From contig NZ_CP060713.1 of NCBI RefSeq assembly GCF_014395785.1, positions 3,624,501 through 3,688,500 of the forward strand: a stretch of DNA of 64,000 bases, in the 5' to 3' direction. Shown piece after piece: positions 32,914 through 40,469 of this stretch. Each line of letters begins with the position of its first letter. Position 1 is the first letter of the stretch. The translations under genes and the position numbers were made by a program. The DNA is from Nocardioides mesophilus (lineage in GTDB: Bacteria; Actinomycetota; Actinomycetes; Propionibacteriales; Nocardioidaceae). Under the pieces are notes generated by a model, which made no database searches, was not told the origin of the DNA, and saw only the letters and a program-made list of their open reading frames with translations.

Positions 32914-34779
32914 ATGAGGCACCACCATCGTCGTCCCCACCGCCGACCGGCCGCGGCCCTCGCCGCGCTGACCGCGCTGTCGGTCGCCGGAGCGGGACTC
33001 GCCGCCGGGGCGGTCGACTCCGCCGTGGCCGGCGAGAAGTACTACCCCACCAAGACCCCCACCAGCGTCGGCTACGGCGGCGCGGTCACCTCGGTCGACC
33101 CGGAGGCCTCGAAGATCGGCATCGAGGTGCTCAAGGCCGGCGGCAACGCCGTGGACGCGGCGGTCGCCACCGCCGCGGCGCTCGGCGTCACCGAGCCCTA
33201 CAGCGCCGGCCTCGGCGGCGGCGGCTTCTTCGTCTACTACGACGCGAAGACCGGCGAGGTGCACACCCTCGACGGTCGCGAGGAGGCGCCGCGAGACATG
33301 CCGCACGACGCCTTCATCGACCCCGCGACCGGCCAGCCCTACCGGTTCACCCCGGAGCTGGTCACCAGCGGCGTCTCCGTCGGGGTCCCCGGGTCGCCGG
33401 CGACCTGGGAGGACGCGCTGGAGGCGTGGGGCAGCTACGACCTCGCCGAGGCGCTCGCCCCCGCGACGCGGCTGGCGGACCGCGGCTTCATCGTCGACCA
33501 GACCTTCCACGACCAGACCGCCGACAACGCGAAGCGCTTCGAGGCCTACACCACGACCCCGGAGCTGTTCCTGCCGGGCGGCGAGGCGCCGGCGGTCGGC
33601 TCGGTGTTCCGCAACCCGGACCTGGCCGACACCTACCGGCTGCTCTCCCGCAAGGGCATGAAGGCGTTCTACCGCGGCCGGCTCGCCACCGAGATCGTGC
33701 ACGCGGTGCAGCACCCGCCGAAGAGCCCGGACACCACGCTGCCGGTGATGCCGGGCTACATGAAGGTCCGGGACCTGAAGAAGTACGACGCGATCTTCCA
33801 GGACCCGACGCACTCGGACTACCGCGGCTACGACGTCTACGGGATGGCGCCGGTCTCCTCCGGCGGCTCCACGGTCGGCGAGGCGCTGAACATCCTCGAG
33901 CAGTTCGACACCTCCACCATGGACGTCGGCGCGCAGCTGCACCACTACCTGTGGTCGACCGCGCTGGCCTTCGCGGACCGGGGCGCCTACGTCGGTGACC
34001 CGGCGTACGTCGACGTACCGCTCGAGGACCTGCTCTCCGACACCTTCGCCGCGGAGCGGGCCTGCGAGATCGACCCCGACCACGCGACCACGGGCACGCT
34101 GCCGGCCCAGGACGTCGGCAGCTACGACGGGGTCTGCGCGGGCGCCACCGCCCGGTCCGCCGCCGCGCAGAAGGACACCGAGAACGTCGAGACCACCAAC
34201 CTCACCGTCACCGACAAGTGGGGCAACGTGGTGGAGTACACCCTCACCATCGAGCAGACCGGCGGCTCCGGGATGCTGGTGGAGGACCGCGGGTTCCTGC
34301 TGAACAACGAGCTCACCGACTTCTCCGCGGTGTGGAACGCCGAGGACCCGAACCGGATCGAGGGCGGCAAGCGGCCGCGCTCGTCGATGTCGCCGACCAT
34401 CGTGCTCGAGGACGGCAAGCCGTTCCTGGCGCTCGGCTCCCCGGGCGGCTCGACGATCATCACCACGGTCACCCAGATGCTCTTCAACCGGATCGACCGG
34501 GGGATGAACATCGAGGCCGCGCTCGCCGAGCCGCGGGCCAGCCAGCGCAACACCACGTCGGTCACCGCGGAGCCGGAGTTCATCGCCGAGTACGCCGGCG
34601 CGCTCGCGCCGTACGGCTGGGTGCTGAAGAAGTCCGGCGACTCGTTCACCAGCGCCGCCGAGATCGGGGCGGCCACGGCGGTGGAGTTCGGCCCCGACGG
34701 CCTGCTCACCGCGGTCAGCGAGCCCACCCGTCGCGGCGGCGGCTCCGCGCTGGTGGTCTCCGAGGCGCCGGTCGGCTAA
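32914..34779 (+). CDS. ggt: Secreted gamma-glutamyltransferase
   Basis: This 621-aa N-terminal nucleophile hydrolase cleaves gamma-glutamyl bonds such as those of glutathione-like thiols, outside the cytoplasm. It has a signal peptide (His/Arg-rich start, core about 14-34), a large-subunit region with GGNAVDAAVATAAALGVTEPYSAGLGGG, and an autocleavage site before the Thr of ENVETTNLTVTD (about 428-432). Substrate motifs are RPRSSMSPTIV and LGSPGGSTIIT. GGGAGGA lies four bases before ATG 32914. The residue after the Thr-Thr pair is Asn rather than the enterobacterial His. Confidence 0.92.
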   Translation: MRHHHRRPHRRPAAALAALTALSVAGAGLAAGAVDSAVAGEKYYPTKTPTSVGYGGAVTSVDPEASKIGIEVLKAGGNAVDAAVATAAALGVTEPYSAGLGGGGFFVYYDAKTGEVHTLDGREEAPRDMPHDAFIDPATGQPYRFTPELVTSGVSVGVPGSPATWEDALEAWGSYDLAEALAPATRLADRGFIVDQTFHDQTADNAKRFEAYTTTPELFLPGGEAPAVGSVFRNPDLADTYRLLSRKGMKAFYRGRLATEIVHAVQHPPKSPDTTLPVMPGYMKVRDLKKYDAIFQDPTHSDYRGYDVYGMAPVSSGGSTVGEALNILEQFDTSTMDVGAQLHHYLWSTALAFADRGAYVGDPAYVDVPLEDLLSDTFAAERACEIDPDHATTGTLPAQDVGSYDGVCAGATARSAAAQKDTENVETTNLTVTDKWGNVVEYTLTIEQTGGSGMLVEDRGFLLNNELTDFSAVWNAEDPNRIEGGKRPRSSMSPTIVLEDGKPFLALGSPGGSTIITTVTQMLFNRIDRGMNIEAALAEPRASQRNTTSVTAEPEFIAEYAGALAPYGWVLKKSGDSFTSAAEIGAATAVEFGPDGLLTAVSEPTRRGGGSALVVSEAPVG

Positions 34780-34969
34780 CCCGCCAGCCGACTGAGCAGG
34801 GCACGTCCTGCGATGCCGTCGAGCAGCACGACGGCGGCGTCGCAGGACGTGCAGCAGAACTCGAAGCCGCTGCCCCGGCGTCGTCGGCGGGCACCAGGAT
34901 GCGCACCTCCGCGCAGTCGGGGCAGAGCCCTTCGGTGCCTCGCTGCATGAGGATCTCTGAGCTGTTCAT
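34776..34969 (-). pseudogene. Frameshifted small zinc-ribbon protein gene
   Basis: The N-terminal half reads from ATG 34969 (MNSSEILMQRGTEGLCPDC..., ending near VPADDA). The C-terminal half is in another frame: GSGFEFCCTSCDAAVVLLDG... and ends LLSRLAG at TAG 34776-34778. Adding one base in the C4/G4 run at 34873-34876 restores a 64-residue protein with CPDC and CCTSC pairs, a plausible zinc ribbon. The total length of 194 nt is exactly one short of 65 codons. It is either a real inactivation or a sequencing error. The 3' half overlaps the ggt terminator-like hairpin. Confidence 0.7.
34801..34852 (+). terminator. Large stem-loop after ggt
   Basis: A 13-bp perfect outer stem (34801-34813 with 34840-34852), a small internal loop, and a 7-bp inner stem (34815-34821 with 34829-34835) close a 7-nt loop. 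It begins 21 nt after the ggt stop and fits a factor-independent terminator, although no T-run follows. It also lies inside the opposite-strand zinc-ribbon gene. Confidence 0.68.
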
Positions 34970-35024
34970 GGCTCCACGCTCACACAGGGCTCCGACAGTT
35001 CCCGGCAGCCACGCCTGCCGCGCC

Positions 35025-35030
35025 TAGACT
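35025..35030 (+). promoter_or_regulatory. -10 box (TAGACT) of dapF
   Basis: TAGACT, six bases, then ATG 35037: leaderless spacing. No -35 seen. Confidence 0.45.
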
Positions 35031-35036
35031 GGGCCG

Positions 35037-35882
35037 ATGACCCACGGCTTCCGGTTCCTCAAGGGGCACGGCACCGAGAACGACTTCGTCGTGCTCCCGG
35101 ACCCGGACGGCTCCGTGCACGGCGACCTCGCCCCCGGCCTCGTGGCCCGGCTGTGCGACCGGCACGCCGGCCTCGGGGCCGACGGCGTGCTCCGGGTGGT
35201 GCGGACGGCGTCGTACGACGACCCGGCCAGCGTCGCGGCGCGCGGGCGGGCCGAGTGGTTCATGGACTACCGCAACGCCGACGGCTCCACCTCGGAGATG
35301 TGCGGCAACGGCCTCCGCGTGTTCGCGCGCTACCTCGTCGCGCACGAGGGCGCCGACCCGGGGCAGCCGCTGCCGATCGGCACCCGCACCGGGGTGCTGG
35401 TCGTGACGTTCCAGGACGGCGACCCCGACGGGGCGGTGAGCGTCGACATGGGCCGGCCGCAGGTGCTCGGCGAGACCAAGGTGGCCGTGGGGGAGCGGTC
35501 CTGGCCGGCGCTGCACGTGTCGATGGGCAACCCGCACGCGGTGGCGTTCGTCGACTCCCTCGACGACGCCGGCGCGCTGCTCGAGCCGCCCGGCCACGAC
35601 CCGGCCGACTACCCCGAGGGGGTCAACGTCGAGTTCGTGGTGCGCCGGGGGGCGGGGCACGTCGCGATGCGGGTCCACGAGCGCGGCTCCGGCGAGACCC
35701 GGTCCTGCGGCACCGGCGCCTGCGCGGCGATGGTGGCGAGCGCCCTGGCCGACGGGGCCGACCGGAATACGCCGTACGCCGTGGACGTTCTGGGAGGAAC
35801 ACTGGAAGTGACCTGGACCGACGAGGACCGGGTAGTGCTCACCGGCCCCGCGGTGATCGTCGCCGAGGGAACCTGGATCTAA
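35037..35882 (+). CDS. dapF: Diaminopimelate epimerase
   Basis: This 281-aa enzyme converts LL- to meso-diaminopimelate for lysine and peptidoglycan. The catalytic cysteine pair is present: C89 (MCGNGLR) and C224 (SCGTGACA). The N-terminus FLKGHGTENDFVVLPD is diagnostic. hflX follows after 46 nt, the standard actinobacterial neighbour. The start agrees with the -10 box six bases upstream. Confidence 0.95.
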   Translation: MTHGFRFLKGHGTENDFVVLPDPDGSVHGDLAPGLVARLCDRHAGLGADGVLRVVRTASYDDPASVAARGRAEWFMDYRNADGSTSEMCGNGLRVFARYLVAHEGADPGQPLPIGTRTGVLVVTFQDGDPDGAVSVDMGRPQVLGETKVAVGERSWPALHVSMGNPHAVAFVDSLDDAGALLEPPGHDPADYPEGVNVEFVVRRGAGHVAMRVHERGSGETRSCGTGACAAMVASALADGADRNTPYAVDVLGGTLEVTWTDEDRVVLTGPAVIVAEGTWI

Positions 35883-35928
35883 ATTCCTTCGCGACAATGA
35901 TCGGTCGCGTGCCATCCTGAACGGACAT

Positions 35929-37446
35929 ATGACGAACGCACACACGAACGACCCCACCACCCCGTTCGACCTCGACGCCGAGCTCTCCGACACCGAGGGC
36001 TGGGACGACGAGGACACCGACGACGGCTTCGAGTCCGGCTACGCCGACCTCGACGGCGACGACCCCGAGGAGAGCGCGGGCGACGTCGACCTCGCCGCGC
36101 GGCACGCGCTGCGCCGGGTCGCCGGGCTGTCCACCGAGCTCGAGGACATCAGCGAGGTCGAGTACCGCCAGCTCCGCCTGGAGCGGGTCGTGCTGGTCGG
36201 CGTCTGGACCGAGGGCTCGGTCGAGGACGCCGAGAACTCCATGGCCGAGCTCGCGCTGCTCGCCGAGACCGCCGGCTCCCAGGTGCTCGACGCGCTCTAC
36301 CAGCGCCGGCAGAAGCCGGACCCGGCCACCTTCATCGGTCGCGGCAAGGTCGAGGGGCTGCACGAGATCGTGCAGGCCACCGGCGCCGACACCGTCATCT
36401 GCGACGGCGAGCTCGCGCCCTCCCAGCTGAGGAACCTCGAGGACCGGGTCAAGGTCAAGGTCGTCGACCGGACCGCGCTGATCCTCGACATCTTCGCCCA
36501 GCACGCGAAGTCCCGCGAGGGCCAGGCCCAGGTGGAGCTGGCGCAGCTGAGCTACATGAAGCAGCGCCTGCGCGGCTGGGGTGGCAACCTGTCCCGGCAG
36601 GCCGGTGGCCGGGTCGGCTCGCAGGGCGGCGGCATCGGTGGCCGCGGTCCCGGTGAGACGAAGATCGAGACCGACCGGCGCCGGATCAACACCAAGATCG
36701 CCAAGCTGCGCAACGAGCTCAAGCACATGCGCACCACCCGCGACACCAAGCGCTCCGAGCGCAAGCGGCACCAGATCCCCTCGGTGGCGATCGCCGGCTA
36801 CACCAACGCCGGCAAGTCCTCGCTGCTGAACCGGCTCACCGACGCGGGCGTGCTGGTCGAGGACTCGCTGTTCGCGACGCTGGACCCGACCACCCGGCGG
36901 ACCACCACCTCCGACGGGCGGATCTACACCATGTCCGACACCGTCGGGTTCGTCCGGCACCTGCCGCACCAGCTGGTCGAGGCGTTCCGCTCGACGCTGG
37001 AGGAGGTCGCCGACTCGGACCTGATCCTGCACGTCGTGGACGGCTCCCACCCCGACCCGGAGGGCCAGCTGGCCGCCGTGCGCGAGGTGTTCGCCGAGAT
37101 CGGCGCCGACCGGGTCCCCGAGCTCGTGGTGATCAACAAGGCCGACGCCGCCGACCCGATGGTGCTGGCCCGGCTGCGCCAGCGTGAGCCGCACTCGGTG
37201 GTCGTCTCCGCGCGGACCGGTGAGGGCATCGCCGCCGCGCTGGCCACCATCGAGTCCGAGCTGCCGCGTCCCGGGATGCCGTTCGAGGCGCTGGTGCCCT
37301 ACGAGCGGGGTGACCTGCTCAACCGGATCCACACCGCCGGTGAGATCGAGCACCTCGAGCACACCGGCGAGGGCACGGTCGTCCGCGGCCGCGTCCACGA
37401 GGACCTCGCCGGCGAGCTCGCGCCCTACCTCACCGCGCCGGCCTGA
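35929..37446 (+). CDS. hflX: GTPase HflX
   Basis: This 505-aa ribosome-associated GTPase splits or rescues stalled ribosomes. A highly acidic N-terminal extension (about 1-60) precedes the HflX N-domain (AELALLAETAGSQVLDALYQRR..PDPATFIGRGKVEGL), a glycine-rich linker (GGRVGSQGGGIGGRGPGE) and the G domain: G1 GYTNAGKSS (near 290-298), G3 DTVGFVRHLP, G4 NKAD and G5 SARTG. The acidic extension is longer than in E. coli HflX but common in actinobacteria. Confidence 0.95.
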   Translation: MTNAHTNDPTTPFDLDAELSDTEGWDDEDTDDGFESGYADLDGDDPEESAGDVDLAARHALRRVAGLSTELEDISEVEYRQLRLERVVLVGVWTEGSVEDAENSMAELALLAETAGSQVLDALYQRRQKPDPATFIGRGKVEGLHEIVQATGADTVICDGELAPSQLRNLEDRVKVKVVDRTALILDIFAQHAKSREGQAQVELAQLSYMKQRLRGWGGNLSRQAGGRVGSQGGGIGGRGPGETKIETDRRRINTKIAKLRNELKHMRTTRDTKRSERKRHQIPSVAIAGYTNAGKSSLLNRLTDAGVLVEDSLFATLDPTTRRTTTSDGRIYTMSDTVGFVRHLPHQLVEAFRSTLEEVADSDLILHVVDGSHPDPEGQLAAVREVFAEIGADRVPELVVINKADAADPMVLARLRQREPHSVVVSARTGEGIAAALATIESELPRPGMPFEALVPYERGDLLNRIHTAGEIEHLEHTGEGTVVRGRVHEDLAGELAPYLTAPA

Positions 37447-37466
37447 CCGTCCGTCGGGGGAGGGGC

Positions 37467-37919
37467 ATGGCGTACGTCGACGAGCACGTCCAGAACCTGA
37501 GCGTGCCGGTCGAGGCCGCGTGGTCGGTCGTCCTCGCGACCGGCGGCGACCCGAGCCGCTACGTCCCCCGGGGCCTGTGGCGGCTGAGGGGTGTGGCCGA
37601 CCGGGCCGTCGGCGGCCCGGGCTTCCGGCTGACCGGGCCCGGCCGGCGACCCGCGCCCGGCGACGCGATCGACTTCTGGGAGGTCGAGTCCGCGGAGTTC
37701 CCGGTGCTGCGGCTGCGGGCGCTGATGCGGCTGCCCGGCACCGCCCACCTGGAGCTGTGCGTGGAGCCGCGGGCCGCGGGCCTGAGCCGGCTGGTGGCGC
37801 GCACCGTCTTCGAGCCGGCCGGGGCGCTCGGCCATGCGTTCTGGTGGGCCGAGCTGCCGGCGCACAAGGTGGTCTTCGCGCTGATGACCGCCCGGCTCGC
37901 CGCCCAGATCAACCCCTGA
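37467..37919 (+). CDS. DUF2867 family protein
   Basis: This 150-aa protein has the DUF2867 pattern of a START/SRPBCC-like fold: VPVEAAWSVVLATGG near 12-26, GDAIDFWEVE, ELCVEPRAAGLSRLVARTVFEP and the final AFWWAELPAHKVVFALM helix. It may bind a hydrophobic ligand; function unknown. It lies 20 nt after hflX on the same strand and may be co-transcribed. Confidence 0.75.
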   Translation: MAYVDEHVQNLSVPVEAAWSVVLATGGDPSRYVPRGLWRLRGVADRAVGGPGFRLTGPGRRPAPGDAIDFWEVESAEFPVLRLRALMRLPGTAHLELCVEPRAAGLSRLVARTVFEPAGALGHAFWWAELPAHKVVFALMTARLAAQINP

Positions 37920-37959
37920 CCGGCGTGATCGCACGGTGCGCCTCGGCAGCCGTCCGGGG

Positions 37960-37981
37960 TGTCCGCCCGGGCGGATAGGGT
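37960..37981 (+). promoter_or_regulatory. dinG promoter: -10 TAGGGT with weak PafBC-like upstream element
   Basis: TAGGGT (37976-37981) lies six bases before GTG 37988, which is leaderless spacing. The octamer at the PafBC position is TGTCCGCC, sharing the TGTC and one further base with TGTCRGTG, spacer 8. The -10 is convincing; the damage-regulation claim is weak. Confidence 0.4.
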
Positions 37982-37987
37982 GCTTCG

Positions 37988-40042
37988 GTGCCTGAAGACG
38001 CCGACTCCACGAGCCCCTCGCCCCCGCCGCCGAGCGCGGTCCGCGAGGTGCTGGCCGGTGCGGTCGAGGCGCTCGGCGGCCAGGAGCGCCCCGGCCAGAT
38101 CCAGATGGCCGAGGCGGTCGCCCGGGCCATGGTCACCGGCGAGCACCTGCTGGTCCAGGCCGGCACCGGCACCGGCAAGTCGCTGGGCTACCTCGTCCCG
38201 TCGCTGCTGCACGACCGCCGGGTCGTGGTCGCCACCGCCACCCTCGCGCTGCAGCACCAGCTCGTCGAGCGCGACATCCCGGCGCTGATGAAGGCGGCGA
38301 CCCCGCTGCTCGACGGCCGCGCCCCGTCGTACGCCGTCCTCAAGGGCCGCTCCAACTACGCCTGCCTGCACCGGGTCCGCGAGGGCGTGCCGGACGACCA
38401 GGGCACGCTCGTCGACGTCCCGGAGGGGACGATGGGCGCCGACGTGCTCAAGCTGCGGGCCTGGGCCGAGGAGCAGGTCGACCAGGGCGGCCCCGGCGAC
38501 CGCGACTCCGCGCCCAAGCACACCGACCGGCTGTGGCGCCAGGTCTCGGTCAACCACCGCGAGTGCCTGGGGGCGACCCGGTGCCCGTTCGGCGAGGAGT
38601 GCTTCGCCGAGGTCGCCAAGGAGCGCGCCGCCCGCTCGCGGGTCATCGTCACCAACCACTCGCTGCTCGCCATCGACGCGATCGAGGGCGTCCCGATGAT
38701 CCCCGAGTACGACGTCGTGGTGATCGACGAGGCCCACGAGCTGACCGCCCGGGTCACCCAGGCGGCCACCGACGAGCTGAGCGTCCCGGAGATCGAGCGG
38801 GCCGCGCGGCGCAGCCAGAAGCACGTCTCGGGCTCGAGCGGCGGCGGCAGCGAGGCCGACGATCTGGCCGACGCGGCCCAGGCGCTGCGCACCGCGTTCG
38901 AGGACTGCGGGCCGGGGCGGTTCGACACGCTGCCCACCGAGCTCGCGGACGCGCTCGCGCTGGTCCGCGACGCCGCCCGGGCGCTGATCTCGGCGTTCCC
39001 CAAGGAGGCCGGCGCCGACGGCGAGTCCGACGCGGGCCGCACCCAGGCCCGCGGCTGGGTCCAGGAGATCTTCGCGACCGCCGAGCGGATGGCGGCCCAC
39101 CACGACAGCGACGTGCTGTGGCTCTCCGAGCGCGACCGCGGCCGCGGCGGCGACTACCTCTGCGTGGCTCCGCTGCAGGTGTGGGGCCAGCTCCGGGACA
39201 AGCTGCTCACCGACAAGACGGTGATCTTCACCAGCGCCACGCTGATGCTCGGCGGCGACTTCAACACCGTCGCGACCAGCATCGGGCTCAAGCCCAGCGA
39301 GCGCGTCGACCACTCGATCGACGAGCCGGCCCTGACCGAGGCCGCGGTGGGCGAGCGGGAGGACGACGGGCGGCTGCCGTGGCGCGGGATCGACGTCGGG
39401 TCGCCGTTCGACTACGCCAAGCAGGGCATCCTCTACGTCGCCCGGCACCTGCCGCCGCCGGGGCGCGACGGCCTCGGGACGGCGCAGATCGACGAGATCG
39501 CCGCGCTGGTCGACGCCGCCGACGGCCGCACGCTGGGGCTGTTCTCCTCGCGGCGGGGCGCCGACGCCGCCGCCGAGGCGCTGCGCGAGCGGCTGCCGCA
39601 CCTGACCATCCTCGCCCAGGGGGAGGCGCAGCTGCCCGAGCTGGCCCGGCTCTTCGTCGAGGACCCGCACGCCTGCCTGTTCGGGACGCTGTCGCTGTGG
39701 CAGGGCCTCGACGTGCCCGGGGACACCTGCCAGCTGGTGCTGATCGACCGGATCCCGTTCCCGCGTCCCGACGACCCGCTGATGTCGGCGCGGCAGAAGG
39801 CCGCGGACCGGGCCGGCGGCAACGGCTTCATGCAGGTCGCGGCGACCCACGCGGCGTTGCTGCTCGCGCAGGGCGCCGGCCGGCTGATCCGCACCACCAC
39901 CGACCGTGGCGTGGTGGCGGTGCTGGACCCCCGCCTGGTGACGGCGCGCTACGGCAGCTTCCTGCGGGCCTCGCTGCCGCCGATGTGGCCGACCACCGAG
40001 CGCGCCGTGGTGGTGGACGCGCTCAAGCGGCTGTCCGCCTGA
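37988..40042 (+). CDS. dinG: DinG/XPD-family ATP-dependent DNA helicase
   Basis: This 684-aa superfamily 2 helicase has Walker A QAGTGTGKSLGYL (near 55-67) and a DEAH box VVVIDEAHEL (near 241-250). Between them are four Cys that can hold an Fe-S cluster (C of NYACLHR, ECLGATRC and FGEEC). The C-terminal motor half has LFGTLSLWQGLDVPG and QGAGRLIRT. DinG resolves D-loops, R-loops and G-quadruplexes. Its 3' end overlaps by about 90 nt a small opposite-strand gene. Confidence 0.92.
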   Translation: MPEDADSTSPSPPPPSAVREVLAGAVEALGGQERPGQIQMAEAVARAMVTGEHLLVQAGTGTGKSLGYLVPSLLHDRRVVVATATLALQHQLVERDIPALMKAATPLLDGRAPSYAVLKGRSNYACLHRVREGVPDDQGTLVDVPEGTMGADVLKLRAWAEEQVDQGGPGDRDSAPKHTDRLWRQVSVNHRECLGATRCPFGEECFAEVAKERAARSRVIVTNHSLLAIDAIEGVPMIPEYDVVVIDEAHELTARVTQAATDELSVPEIERAARRSQKHVSGSSGGGSEADDLADAAQALRTAFEDCGPGRFDTLPTELADALALVRDAARALISAFPKEAGADGESDAGRTQARGWVQEIFATAERMAAHHDSDVLWLSERDRGRGGDYLCVAPLQVWGQLRDKLLTDKTVIFTSATLMLGGDFNTVATSIGLKPSERVDHSIDEPALTEAAVGEREDDGRLPWRGIDVGSPFDYAKQGILYVARHLPPPGRDGLGTAQIDEIAALVDAADGRTLGLFSSRRGADAAAEALRERLPHLTILAQGEAQLPELARLFVEDPHACLFGTLSLWQGLDVPGDTCQLVLIDRIPFPRPDDPLMSARQKAADRAGGNGFMQVAATHAALLLAQGAGRLIRTTTDRGVVAVLDPRLVTARYGSFLRASLPPMWPTTERAVVVDALKRLSA

Positions 40043-40299
40043 CGGCGCTCGCGCGAGCCGTTGATCGCGGTGGCGCCGGCGCCGGCGAGGAGGATGGCGC
40101 CGAGCACAGCCGCCGAGACCTCGGTCCACGGGTCGCTCGGCCCGGGAGCCGCCGGCGGATCGGCGGGCGCGGTCGGTGGCCCGCCCAGCGTCCCCGGGTC
40201 GGGCAGGTTCATGGCCGCGGCCGGGCCGGCCAGGGCGAGCGCCGCCACCGCCGAAGCGAGGCCGACACCGAGCGAGCGGACGAGCGGTCTGCTGGTCAT
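39949..40299 (-). CDS. Small secreted/membrane-anchored Pro-rich protein
   Basis: This 116-aa protein has a clean signal peptide (about 1-29, ending GPAAA), a Pro/Ala/Asp-rich linker (about 30-56), one transmembrane segment (about 60-80, VSAAVLGAILLAGAGATAI) and a basic tail. GAGGAGGA lies four bases before the ATG, so translation is likely. The last ~95 nt run antisense to the dinG 3' end. No family recognised; the topology suggests a cell-envelope protein. Confidence 0.6.
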   Translation of the reverse strand: MTSRPLVRSLGVGLASAVAALALAGPAAAMNLPDPGTLGGPPTAPADPPAAPGPSDPWTEVSAAVLGAILLAGAGATAINGSRERRQADSRLSASTTTARSVVGHIGGSEARRKLP

Positions 40300-40469
40300 C
40301 GGGTCCTCCTCGCGGCGACTGCTTCACCTCCTGCCACTCTCGCCCGCGGCCGGACCGACCGCATCGGGGACAGCCCCTCAGAACCGGCCGCGGGCTCCCT
40401 CAGGTGCGGGTGGGGGCCTAGACCCGATTGGCTACTGACGGGTGCCGGGGTGCGGAGCACAGTGGGAAG

